A stretch of DNA of 64,000 nt, taken from the NCBI GenBank assembly GCA_963556195.1, contig OY744544.1:50138325-50202324 (forward strand). The letters are read 5' to 3'. The first letter of the stretch is position 1. Every line of letters begins with the position of its first letter. Under the pieces are notes generated by a model that was given only the letters and a program-made list of their open reading frames with translations, did no database searches and was not told the DNA's origin. Positions 12,700-23,951 of the stretch are shown here, piece after piece. A program made the translations under genes and the position numbers. The DNA comes from Sepiola atlantica. Lineage: Eukaryota > Mollusca > Cephalopoda > Sepiida > Sepiolidae.

Positions 12700-12743
12700 C
12701 TACAGACGCTAGCATTTCGAGCTTATAGCTCTCATTAGTGCAA
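12700..12743 (-). ncRNA. Hammerhead ribozyme motif, copy 2
   Basis: The same 44-nt layout, 271 bp from copy 1 and on the same strand. Stem I is TTGCA/TGTAG. Stem II is perfect (GAGCT-ATA-AGCTC). The GAAA box is intact, stem III is ATGC/GCGT and the cleavage triplet is GTC. The core reads CTAATGA instead of CTGATGA, a G5 change expected to cripple cleavage. Copy 1 keeps the core and copy 2 keeps stem II and GAAA. Each is therefore broken differently from a common functional ancestor. Confidence 0.75.
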
Positions 12744-12809
12744 TGAAGTAAGAATTTAGGACGGTCGGGTGGCGCGAACCCGGTTAACAGAGGCAGACTA
12801 GAATCTGCA

Positions 12810-12811
<2 letters not shown>

Positions 12812-12877
<66 letters not shown>
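12812..12877. repeat. (TA)n microsatellite
   Basis: About 65 bp of pure TA. Confidence 0.95.
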
Positions 12878-12879
<2 letters not shown>

Positions 12880-13704
12880 CTGCCTGCTATCACTTCGCAA
12901 AGTTCTCTACTTTAAATATTTGAAACCACTATAAGTTTCTTAAAATTTTTATACAAATAAATTTATCTTTTTATGCAATGAAATGTATTTATCTTTCAAT
13001 GTAATGAAATCAAAAGAACAACTAAATCAATTCGTCTGAGCGATTTTGTGTGTATTGAAGATCTTGTTTAAGTTACAATTTAGAAACACATGACAATTTG
13101 TTTAAAATTAAGTCAGGCTCTAAACGGCCACAAAGAATGTTTTAAACACGAATGCGAAACGTTTTGCCTCCGAGACAAAATCAATTATTGAATTAAAACT
13201 CATAACAAAACAAAATAGGCGTCGCTAATAAGTAAGAGCGATAGAGAAAGGCCGAAAGTGTGAGAGAGAGAGAAACTAAGATTGACAGATGACGAAAGAA
13301 ACGTCTACAGAGGGAGAGCCTACCACCGTTTCCCCTTTTTCTCTTCTCCCTTATATCTCCTAGCGAGCGCTGTTAGTTTATTTTAAGAAAATGTTTCCGT
13401 GATTAATCTGTTAGTTTAATTAAATTACTTCAATTACTATTAAAATAGACAAAACTATTGCATATATATAGTACAAATAGAACGATACAATTCAAAAGTA
13501 ATAATATCGAGCATTAATTAATAATGAACTGTTTTAAAATAGTTATGCAAATAAGGCATGAGAATAACTGTCTCTTAATCGTGTATCTGCACTACATATA
13601 TACAGTATTTCAATATATTATATTGCATTATTTATTTAAATAACAGTCACTCGTTTTGATGGCAATATTAGAGTAATAAATGAAAAAATATTTCGCAGAC
13701 ATTA

Positions 13705-13708
<4 letters not shown>
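12878..13708. other. Unassigned AT-rich sequence
   Basis: A short GAGAGAGAGA run lies near 13261. No gene recognised. Confidence 0.4.

Positions 13709-13783
<75 letters not shown>
13709..13783. repeat. (AT)n microsatellite
   Basis: About 73 bp of AT that ends exactly at the MITE; the TA of the array doubles as the target site. Confidence 0.95.
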
Positions 13784-13786
<3 letters not shown>

Positions 13787-14162
13787 GGTGGGCAAAAATA
13801 AGGGTCCTATTTTTAAAAATTCATAACTTTTTTATTTATTGATTTATTTTTTTTTTTAGAATAAGTAAAGGACCCCTTCCGAAGCAAGCATGAGCCGTAT
13901 TAGCCCTAAGGAACGTACCCTAATTTAGAAAACATTATTTTTGCCTAAAAAACTCAAAACAGTGTAAAATACAATACTTTAGTTTTTGTAAGTTTTAAGA
14001 AGTGTTTTTCGGTTAAAATTTGTTTTGTTTATTTAAAAAAATCTCGGAAGGGTCAGTCTACACACACATAAAGTTTGGTGAGTTTAACTTTTATTTTGTG
14101 GAAGTTATTCAAATTCAAGTTATTCAAATTTAAAGATAGGACCCTTATTTTGGCCCACCCTG
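13784..14162. mobile_element. Mariner-type MITE, 379 bp
   Basis: The terminal inverted repeats are CAGGGTGGGC...AATAAGGGTCCTAT on the left and ATAGGACCCTTATT...GCCCACCCTG on the right, about 28 bp with few mismatches. The element is flanked by TA on both sides, the duplicated target of Tc1/mariner transposases. It has no coding capacity, so it must be mobilised in trans. The CAGGGTGGGC end is typical of mariner-class elements. It sits in a TA array beside the Penelope relic. Confidence 0.9.
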
Positions 14163-14189
14163 TATATATATACAAAGTAAAATACGGGA

Positions 14190-15262
14190 AACCCTTCACC
14201 CTGAACAACTACAACAAAGACTAAAACTAAATCGAAAACTAAACCAATTATACAAAGGTCACATTTATCTCCCCACTAACAACGAAAATACATAAACCTC
14301 TCTAAAACACTTCTTATAGAAAATCAAAAACGATTCCTCAACCTAGGACTAAACTGCCACCTCTCCAGAAAATACAGCCAAAACATTAAACAATGCGAAA
14401 TCGAAATTCTATATCAACAAATTCAAGACTTAAAAAATAACGACAAAATCACCATACCCCCTCCAACAATAAAACCTAAAACCCTCGAAAAAACTCCTAC
14501 TTACATGCACTACACAAGTCCCTTTCACAGACCCCAACGGCAAAATATATATACAAATAGACGGCATTTCGATAGGGATCCCCCCTAGGCCCCACCGTTG
14601 CCGAATATTACATGACAAATATAGAAAATACAATCTTCTCCGACCCAACATCTAAACCTAATACATACACTCGCTACGTAGACGATATCTTCATCGCCAC
14701 AGAATCCCAAGAAAATATTAAAAAAACTCAAACAAACACTCGAAACCCACTCGGTACTTACATTCACAACCGAATTCAACATTAACAATAAAATCCCCTT
14801 TCTCGACGTATTAATCGACTCCAGCAATCCTACAGAATACACGACATCAACTTATAAAAAACCCACAAATAACAATCCGAGCCTCCTCAACTATCATAGT
14901 GAATGCCTACAAAAATATAAAATAGCTCTTATTAAAAATCTCGTTCATCGCGCACACACTATATCCTCATCCAAACAAATATTTTATAAAAAATTAACCA
15001 ATATTAAACAAGCATTAATTAACAACAACTTCCCCAATAAAATAGTCGACGAACAAATAAAATTATATATAAACTCCATACACGACAAAAGCAAAAATAA
15101 AACCCATAACAAAAAAGACATGATCAACCTCTATTACAAAAACCAGACGCACCCTAACTACAAACTTGACGAAAAAGCAATACTTCACATAATAAAACGA
15201 TGCACTAAACCTTACGACCAACCACAAAAGATCAAACTAATAATTGCTGCGTCTCGCCAATA
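14190..15262 (+). pseudogene. Penelope-like reverse transcriptase relic
   Basis: The conceptual translation on the plus strand, read across frame breaks, gives known blocks of a Penelope-like element. The first is an N-terminal FLNLGLNCHL block near 14335. A QIDGISMG / LGPTVAEYYM block lies near 14545-14615, the catalytic RYVDDIFIAT near 14670, FLDVLID near 14800, and a C-terminal connector with NLVHRAHTISS. The central RT motifs between the N-terminal block and QIDGISMG are deleted. Single-base insertions in a C run near 14580 and an A run near 14720 shift the frame. Stops also occur. No GIY-YIG domain follows before the stop near 15262. The codons are rich in A and C, unlike the flanks. Confidence 0.85.
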
Positions 15263-15951
15263 GCCATCCATGGATAACTATATATAGAAATAATATATAT
15301 AAGAGCCAAAACAAATTTATCATTCAATACTGACAATTTTTTATTTCTATATTTTCTTAATAGGTTCAACTAAGAATTACATTTCTCTTAAAATCTTTTT
15401 TCATCAGAAGGGTCAGTAATCATGTGAATTAATAAAAGGATGCTTCAAATATTTTAAATCACACTTCATTAAAAAAGCATTGCAAAACATACCTTTAGAA
15501 AAGTTTTCAGAGTAATTTTTTATACAATAGAAACATTTTTCTTGTTGAAGAAAACTTTCAAATTAAAGGAATTTTCTTTTGTTTACTGTAAAAATTCCAC
15601 GATTAAACGATATTACAAATGATAAACAAATTGTAAACAAATGGTATTTTCAACGAGGTCTTGAGTTCTATTATCATGACCGTTTCAGATGTACATTTGA
15701 CACATCTACAAAGTTGATGTTTCAGGATATCCCAATTCAAGGTATAAAGTATGCTACCTTTGAGTTTCTTCATGAGTGTCGTGAGAAATATAGGGTTCTA
15801 CTTGTTCTGATTATTAACTAAACTTATATGGTTATATATACGTACTTTGATGCAGGTCGACGCTGATCCAATATAAGTTAAATTATATATATATATGTAT
15901 ATAGTTATTTTAATTGCTACTGTCAATCACATATATATTCTTTGGGAACAG

Positions 15952-15955
<4 letters not shown>
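15263..15955. other. Unassigned sequence with an unrecognised 80-codon frame
   Basis: The plus-strand open frame 15579-15821 encodes 80 residues with moderate complexity (VKIPRLND, WYFQRGLEFYYHDRF). I recognise no family. It lies between a Penelope relic and a hammerhead-like motif, so it may be element 3' sequence. Whether it is coding is unknown. Confidence 0.3.
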
Positions 15956-16025
<70 letters not shown>

Positions 16026-16039
16026 TATATATATATATA
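15956..16039. repeat. (TA)n microsatellite
   Basis: About 65 bp of TA, then GTACATATATATATATA. Confidence 0.95.
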
Positions 16040-16129
16040 GATTACTGGTAAGGAGGTAGAAAACTTCAATCAGAGTGCTCAATTAAATCAGTAAAGAGAA
16101 TTAACAGCTTAATATGTATTTATTAAACC

Positions 16130-16203
16130 AGAAACTACCACGACGGTTGAACCGGCGGTTTCGTACACTGAGGAATTGGATCTCAGGCACTCATCGGCAG
16201 TTG
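16130..16203 (-). ncRNA. Hammerhead-like motif, third copy type
   Basis: On the minus strand the sequence shows CCGATGA (CUGAUGA with U4 changed), a stem II of GUGC plus CUGAG paired to CUCAG plus GUAC with small irregularities, an intact GAAA, and a GC-rich stem III ending in the triplet GTC. The ends AACTGCC and GGTAGTT pair as a candidate stem I. The layout resembles terminal ribozymes of Penelope-like elements. It is degenerate and cleavage is doubtful. Confidence 0.5.
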
Positions 16204-16652
16204 TCAAAATGGTTGGATAATTCAAACGTTTGAATATAAAAATTAAAAACACGTGATACTCTGTTGATTGGATGCGCGTGTGTGCTATTAATTAATTATT
16301 TTTTTTTTTTAAAACTATAATTTAGAACTTCGATAATGAATAATTGAGTAAATTAAATAGTTAGTGATTTAAAAAATATTTATGAATATATTTAAGGATG
16401 GTATAGGTGAAAAATTAAAATATTCATGAAATTTATACAAATATTAAAAACTAAAAAAATTGTATTAAGGGGGTTAATTGGCGAAATCGTTTTATAAGAT
16501 ACTCAACCTTTAGTTGCTGGAAAGTTAAATTCATTTTTGTGTTAATAGTTCTGTTGAGTTCATAAGCAAAGCGCTTTTTCGGTGAATACAATCTTTAAAT
16601 ATTTCATCGCGGACGTTTAAGCAATTCGTATTTGGATAATTTATGGGTTTAA

Positions 16653-16655
<3 letters not shown>
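16204..16655. other. Unassigned AT-rich sequence
   Basis: No recognised feature other than poly(T) near 16298. Confidence 0.4.

Positions 16656-16732
<77 letters not shown>
16656..16732. repeat. (AT)n microsatellite
   Basis: About 76 bp of pure AT. Confidence 0.95.
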
Positions 16733-16735
<3 letters not shown>

Positions 16736-17695
16736 TAATGATCATCTGTGGATATATAGTCAACTTTAAAGCAATATCCCGTTTAATTCACATACTTTAG
16801 ATATTTCTATCTATATTCTCATTTAACATAAGACCAACCATTAAATATATAAATGCACGTTGCGCAGACTGCAGTGTTCAGTTTTTTCATCGATTTTGTT
16901 CAACAATTTCAGCTCTTCGACTGCAGAGGTTACTTTTTAAAATGTATATCAAATTTGAAAGTGCATTTGTTTTTGAAAATATTGACATTAATAAAAGCAA
17001 GAAAAATGAATGAACACCAATGAGTGAAATACGAAGAGTCGTGTAAAAGATGAATTAAGAGTGAAAAACGTATTCAGATGAGAATAGAAGACGAGATAAA
17101 TTGAAACAATGTTTAGAAAATGTAGGTCGAAATTGTAACTGTTGATGGTTGTTTGGCTTTTAGCAAATCATCGATTAACTTAAATATCCTCGCTTTTTTG
17201 ACAAGGCAAATAATCATAAGCATATCTCGTAATATCTTCGCAGGAATTTCATGATCCGTTAATCAATCCCCCCTCGCTATTTTTTTATTTGTATCTATAA
17301 AGACGATTTGAATTAATTGAAGAATAAATCAAGATAACAAAATCTGCGCTTTTAACGCTGATAATTTTATTTCAAACTGAAGCGTGGCAGACTGGTGAGA
17401 ATGTTACGTACAACTTAAGCATGACAGACTGACAACAATGCTATTTACAAATGAAGCGTGATAGACCAACATGTTATTTTAAATTAAAAGCCTAACGCCA
17501 CAACTTTTGAAGAAAATAAACAAACATATCCACTTATAACATAACGAAGAGCTTCTCTGTCTGTCTGTCTGTCTGTCTGTTTGTTCTGGAGATTTTTTGT
17601 AAACGTAAGAGGGGGCGAGTAAATACTATTTACATATTTTTTTAAGTCAGCGACAATCTTTGTAAACGTCAGAAATACATGTGGGTACATCTTAA
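16733..17695. other. Unassigned sequence with a (CTGT)n run
   Basis: (CTGT)6 lies at about 17557-17581. Otherwise I see no gene. Confidence 0.45.
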
Positions 17696-17699
17696 CGAC

Positions 17700-17815
17700 T
17701 AAATAAACAATACATACATTTGACGCCGAGGTCGTGATTCGAACTTGCAACCTCGACGCCTTAAGTCAAAGTGGATGATTTTTGCCTGAACCTCTACCGA
17801 CTGAGGAACATGACT
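17700..17815 (-). repeat. tRNA-like SINE head
   Basis: On the minus strand, TTCCTCAGTCGGTAGAGG (A-box region) is followed about 60 bp later by AGTTCGAATCACG (B-box region), inside a GACGCCGAGGTCGTG arm. The spacing between boxes is longer than in a standard tRNA, so a tRNA-derived SINE or tRNA pseudogene is the better call. Confidence 0.55.
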
Positions 17816-17829
17816 AAATTAATAAAACC

Positions 17830-19714
17830 TTTTTGATTTAAATATTTACCGCTAAAGAATGCTTTGTTTACTTTTCTACTTAGCGACGACGAATGATCTT
17901 AACACAGGGCTTTGTATGAAAACTGGTTCTTTGATATAGTGTGTGTTCTGCATTCGCGCTTGATTTCTTTTTAGGGGTATTTTTTTTTGTAACTAAAAAT
18001 ATTTCTTTGGTGAGGCAGAGTAAAAAAAAATGGGGGGGATTTTTTTAATCTTAACTAAAAATATTTTTGGTCCAAAACAAAGAAAATCAATGTCTAACCA
18101 CCCAAGAAATATGACTGCTTCAAATTTAGTTGAAGTTTGAGCAAACACTCATGCCAGTACAAAGTTATTTCTATACGACAGTTTAAATGCTTCTAGATTC
18201 CTTTCAGATTTCTAAGAGTCACGAAGTAATCCATCCAATGTTTTTGTAAGCAGCTAATAATATTTTATTTAAATATATTTTTAAGTTTGAAAAGCAAACA
18301 TTTTACTTGTTTCTTCGTTAAGAAAATATTTGAACGGATTTTGATCATTGTAAAGACTTATAATAGGTGTCAACTCGATAAGATCAACAAGTAGGAAACC
18401 AATAACAGCTTTCACCATATAATTGCATTGAAATATTTAGAGGAGATGGTCTCTTCTACTTTTTGAAAACCTTTTATTTTAATGAGATATATACAAGTAC
18501 AAAGATTTTAATTTTTTGCGGTAAAATTTCGCCCATTGTACGACCTCCAACCCCGTTCACTCTAATATACACTTATTGTCAAAAAATAAAACGTATAGAC
18601 TATATTTTTGCACTCCTAGTTCAAAAAGATATGCTTTCTTTTCATCATAGGAAACTCTCGCCGCATCGTAACACGATTTTCGACGTGAGGAAGTAAACCA
18701 CCCAAATAAAATTGTCATTGGAATTCACAATGTTTAATTTCACTTCCATTGTGTTAGCTTTTATTTTCTTAAAAACAATATCATCAGAAAAATTACCTGT
18801 ACACTGAGGAAATGTAATAAGGGCACACATTAAAATAATGCCTATTTAACACCATCCTCAGGTGTCTTCGGTCTCTCTGTACAGGGGTTTGTCAAGACAC
18901 CCTGCGATGAGGATACTTTACCTTACAAGTAAACTCTAGCCTAATATTCAAAATAACATTGTATTCTAAGCCCAAATAACATCCCCTCGACATGACTACA
19001 AACTGGATCATACAAGGAAGTAAAACATCCCTTCTCATCAAGTACATAACTCAGCTAAATACTCCACAATACTTGACAAATTCTTCTCCTGGAATCCGGT
19101 AAGACCAAGAAAAGATCACAAGAAATATATTCTATAACATAGTTAAGTGGTCAATTATTATGCTTCACTATTTACGACGCAAAATCATCTATGAAAGCGT
19201 AAAACGTCGTAAGTCAAGCTAACCTTGATTCAAGGATCGCCTGTATGTGAAATATGTCTTTTGCACTTATCAAAAGTTGCAAATTCATATCATTATTTGA
19301 TACTTCAGAGAAAATTCGCTTACGTAAAGAATAAATAATACACGAAGTAAATGATTTAAACTTTTAATATATATATGATCATGAAGCCTGTTTCAAAAAT
19401 ATATCGTACAAATGAACTATGTCAAATCAATAAATGTTATCTTTACTGTTAACCAGAATGCGTATTTCTACAAAAGCCAATAATGCAAGTAAGTTATTAA
19501 TTAAAATACTCGAACTACTATTCTCAGCTTGGTTGTTATTTTCATGATATTTCATTGATGTAACCCCCGACTTTCCTCAGTTTCATTTTATCGAACATAA
19601 GAATCAAGTAATCGAATTTTGGGAAATTTATGCTAGATTCAGTAACATTTACTGACCCTTTTATTCATCTCACATTCCGGATACAAGTTCATTGATGCTA
19701 TTGTTTTGACTATC
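17830..19714. other. Unassigned AT-rich sequence
   Basis: No recognisable protein or repeat family. The short frames at 18463-18696 (plus) and 18645-18830 (minus) look like chance. Confidence 0.4.
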
Positions 19715-19815
19715 ACCTGTAGTAAGGATTGAACCTTTGACCGCCAAGATTTCTTACCTTTTAACTGAATGTTTACCAACGCTTTTAACAGTTAAGCCAT
19801 GATTCCATGTAGCCA
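19715..19815 (-). repeat. tRNA-like SINE head
   Basis: On the minus strand, TGGCTTAACTGTTAAAAGCG (A-box region) and AAGGTTCAATCCTTAC (B-box region) lie about 65 bp apart. The insert between the arms is too long for a normal tRNA. A tRNA-derived SINE relic is the likely identity. Confidence 0.55.
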
Positions 19816-19829
19816 ATTCTAGTATAGGG

Positions 19830-20858
19830 TTTGTTTAGATGTGTTTTATTATTACTTATTGCTATGAAATTACTATACTTTGCCGTTAAACATATTGTAA
19901 TTTTCTTCATAATATTTTAAATTACTATTTATAATTGCTGATTCAAATATTGTATTTCATTCTAAACTAGGGATAATTAGGAGGTCCTTGCCCCTCAATA
20001 ACTGCGGAGCGATTTCTTTGAGATGTCTTACTCTCAAATATTCTTCTCCGTCGATAATTTTTACTTCGTGCCACAAGGGCAAATAGAAAGAGAAATATCT
20101 ATCCCAATGTATTAAATATTTCGGAATCCGTCCAGGTTCTTGAGTCCGATATGAAGATTGACAATTTTGTCTGAAAAGTTCCTCAGTTCGAAGAAAAGTC
20201 GCATAAAGAAAGTCGGATATTACATCGACCGAAACGTTGTGAATATAACAAAAAAGATATGATTAGTAGTCTGAATAATCTAAATGACCAAAATTTAATC
20301 CTTATCTCAAAGATTAAATTAAATTAGCCTATTCTATATGCTTGGCAAAAAAGATGTTTCAAAAAATTATTAGCAACATTTTAAGTGATTAATTATATTT
20401 TTGTTCATTCATTATTTTTTTGTTTGATGTTATCCTGTCAGTCACTGAAAATTGCAATCGCTGACATAATTGAATTACACATATTTTAAGGAGAGGCCAT
20501 AGAGAGAATTATTAATCGCAACCTCAACAGATGGCGTTGGCGTTATATCGCATGCTGAACGCACTGGAACTAAACGCCAAAGCATTTGTGGAGATATTTG
20601 TAGTCAATCAGGCAAAAGAAAACTTTCAATATAGGTACTTTATAAAACCCAGAATAGATGATTTTGTTTTTGTGTTAGCACTGGAAGCAAATAGACTGCC
20701 CAAAATGAACTAAGGATTTCAAACATAAGGTCCTATTACAAGCAATGGCAGCAAGATATGTACTTCATTACTCGCATTTAAATTTCCCAATAAGAAACGT
20801 GAACACATACTGGAAGAGGTGTAACCTAACACTAAGCAAAATAAGACTATCGAATAAA
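19830..20858. other. Unassigned sequence with an unrecognised 60-codon frame
   Basis: The plus-strand frame 20531-20713 starts with ATG and has ordinary composition (ALYRMLNALELNAKAF). I recognise no family. It ends about 150 bp before the 52-bp minisatellite. Confidence 0.3.
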
Positions 20859-22478
20859 ACTGGTTGGGTGCATAGATAAACGATATGACATTTTTAACGG
20901 CAGAAAATAATCTGGTTGGGTGCATAGATAAACGATATGACATTTTTAACGGCAGAAAATAATCTGGTTGGGTGCATAGATAAACGATATGACATTTTTA
21001 ACGGCAGAAAATAATCTGGTTGGGTGCATAGATAAACGATATGACATTTTTAACGGCAGAAAATAATCTGGTTGGGTGCATAGATAAACGATATGACATT
21101 TTTAACGGCAGAAAATAATCTGGTTGGGTGCATAGATAAACGATATGACATTTTTAACGGCAGAAAATAATCTGGTTGGGTGCATAGATAAACGATATGA
21201 CATTTTTAACGGCAGGAAATAATCTGGTTGGGTGCATAGATAAACGATATGACATTTTTAACGGCAGGAAATAATCTGGTTGGGTGCATAGATAAACGAT
21301 ATGACATTTTTAACGGCAGAAAATAATCTGGTTGGGTGCATAGATAAACGATATGACATTTTTAACGACAGAAAATAATCTGGTTGGGTGCATAGATAAA
21401 CGATATGACATTTTTAACGACAGAAAATAATCTGGTTGGGTGCATAGATAAACGATATGACATTTTTAACGGCAGAAAATAATCTGGTTGGGTGCATAGA
21501 TAAACGATATGACATTTTTAACGACAGAAAATAATCTGGTTGGGTGCATAGATAAACGATATGACATTTTTAACGACAGAAAATAATCTGGTTGGGTGCA
21601 TAGATAAACGATATGACATTTTTAACGACAGAAAATAATCTGGTTGGGTGCATAGATAAACGATATGACATTTTTAACGGCAGAAAATAATTTGGTTGGG
21701 TGCATAGATAAACGATATGACATTTTTAACGGCAGAAAATAATCTGGTTGGGTCCATAGATAAACGATATGACATTTTTAACGGCAGAAAATAATCTGGT
21801 TGGGTGCATAGATAAACGATATGACATTTTTAACGGCAGAAAATAATCTGGTTGGGTGCATAGATAAACGATATGACATTTTTAACGGCAGAAAATAATC
21901 TGGTTGGGTGCATAGATAAACGATATGACATTTTTAACGGCAGGAAATAATCTGGTTGGGTGCATAGATAAACGATATGACATTTTTAACGGCAGAAAAT
22001 AATCTTGTTGGGTGCATAGATAAACGATATGCCATTTTTAACCGCAGAAAATAATCTGGTTGGGTGCATAGATAAACGATATGACATTTTTAACGGCAGA
22101 AAATCATCTGGTTAGGTGCATAGATAAACGATATGACATTTTTAACGGCAGAAAATAATCTGGTTGGGTGCATAGATAAACGATATGACACTTTTAACGG
22201 CAGAAAATAATCTGGTTGGGTGCATAGATAAACGATATGACATTTTTAACGACAGAAAATAATCTGGTTGGGTGCATAGATAAACGATATGACATTTTTA
22301 ACGGCAGAAAATAATCTGGTTGGGTGCATAGATAAACGATATGACACTTTTAACGGCAGAAAATAATCTGGTTGGGTGCATAGATAAACGATATGACATT
22401 TTTAACGGCAGAAAATAATCTGGTTGGGTACATAAATAAACGATATGACATTTTTAACGGCAGAAAATATTCTGGTCG
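20859..22478. repeat. 52-bp minisatellite, about 31 copies
   Basis: The unit is TCTGGTTGGGTGCATAGATA, AACGATATGACATTTTTAAC, GGCAGAAAATAA. Unit starts keep an exact 52-bp register from 20860 to 22420. Variation is limited to single bases (GGCAG/GACAG, AGAAA/AGGAA and rare others). The array breaks off at TCTGGTCGCAAATC. Such uniformity points to recent expansion or gene-conversion homogenisation. Confidence 0.98.
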
Positions 22479-23765
22479 CAAATCTTAAACTCTCGTTTAT
22501 TATTCAATCTATTTATAATATACGACCGACTTCTGCGTACCTGTACACACGGAGAAAGAGTGAGAGAGCGTCGTCCACTCTGCAATAGGAAACGTACGTT
22601 GAACGATATTCTAAGTGGCTGTCCGAGTGAAAACATTTAAACCGCCATGAGCAAGTCCGTTTTAGCGTCTATTTGTCAAATCACATAGGAGGTATTCCCC
22701 GCGGCCATGATCCCGTCGAACGTTGATTGGCACGGAATATAATATTAAGTTTTTTTCTCAGATACTCAGTTTTATGCGTGGCGTGCTAGGCACAAGGCCA
22801 ACTCCCAGAAGTTTCTTTTATTGGCATAGATTCCAGTTATAAGGAAGGATGCTGTATCAAATTAGAAAATTTTCTGCTCATCTGATCCAAGCCAATAGTT
22901 GCGTAGACCGGGAATAAGGGCTACTCATTAATAGTTGTGTCTCGCAGCATATCCAGTTGCCGTACAAACCGTTATCATTTGTTAAAGTTTGATCCAATTC
23001 ACTTCTTCTCAATCTGAATCATCCGCAAACAATTTACATTCGACAAATTTAATTCTACAGTGGTTCTTAGTGTTAATCAATTGTTTAGCAAACCCTCATA
23101 GTCTTCTTCGGAAATCGGTTAGCTCATAATTCGACAATCAATTTTCATCGTCGGTCGCGAGACTAGGCGATCTTCTTTGTATTTTTATTCCACCTGCTCA
23201 GAAGAGATTCTGTCTGCGCCCACGACTTTCAATTGTAGCATTCAATATTTCGTGCTCAATCCTTACTTCATCTCACAATTCTTTATTTATATTTTACATG
23301 ATTCTTTCTCTTATTCATATGTTCATTATTATTTTCTCTTATGACTTTAAACGTATTTTACCAAACTGTGTCTTATTGATAGGAGGTACCGTTGGCAACA
23401 TGCTCAGTCACTTAAGGTTTAATTCGATACACTGGCCGCTGACATCCTTGCTTTAGCCTGAAACCGTGCGTAAACTGAAGGCTAGTTCCTATCAATAGAG
23501 AGTATACGCTACAAGACCGTTTAAATTTCCGAAATAGATCCCAACATCTTATCCAGTTAGCAATTCCCAAGAAAGTTTTAATGCTCAAACGCTCAAACTA
23601 AATGGGCGCATCTTAATAATTGATTCGTTTTTATTTGATTCATAAATCATGTCACACTTTATATTTGAATATAAATAGGCGTCTATTGTGAATTAATAAT
23701 TTAATAATTACACATTTTATTTGTTCACTTTTATTTCCCGTCTATTGTAATTCCGCATGTCATTA
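22479..23765. other. Unassigned sequence after the minisatellite
   Basis: Somewhat less AT-rich than its surroundings up to about 23600. A GCTAGGCACAAGGCCAACTC block near 22788 shares GGCACAAGGCCA (reverse complement) with 10852-10863, so a shared repeat tail is possible. No gene recognised. Confidence 0.4.
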
Positions 23766-23768
23766 ATA

Positions 23769-23818
23769 ACACTACTACTACTACTACTACTACTCTTACT
23801 ACTACTAATAATAATAAT
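23769..23818. repeat. (ACT)n / (AAT)n microsatellite
   Basis: ACT trinucleotides followed by AAT trinucleotides. Confidence 0.9.
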
Positions 23819-23951
23819 CAGAAGAGTAAGGAGTATTCTTAAATCACACCTCCACCGTCGAAATACAATATATGCTACAAATGTTAAAGCTGTAGTTATC
23901 ATTCGATATACTGCCGGTATACTTGACTAGAATGTAGATTAATTAAAATGT

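Larger units (their letters stand above)
12415..12810 (-). mobile_element. Retrozyme-like unit with two direct hammerhead repeats
   Basis: The two hammerheads lie in direct repeats that extend beyond the 44-nt motif. AAGTAA, AATTT and GACGGT follow both on the plus strand, and an AT-rich run ending in ACAGACG precedes both. A 271-bp spacing with no coding capacity fits a retrozyme monomer, but solo terminal repeats of a Penelope-like element would look similar. (TA)n tracts flank it on both sides. Confidence 0.5.

Noticed and set aside
20859..22478. CRISPR-like regular array
   Set aside because: The units are directly contiguous and identical throughout, with no unique spacers, and the DNA is eukaryotic. 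It is a minisatellite.
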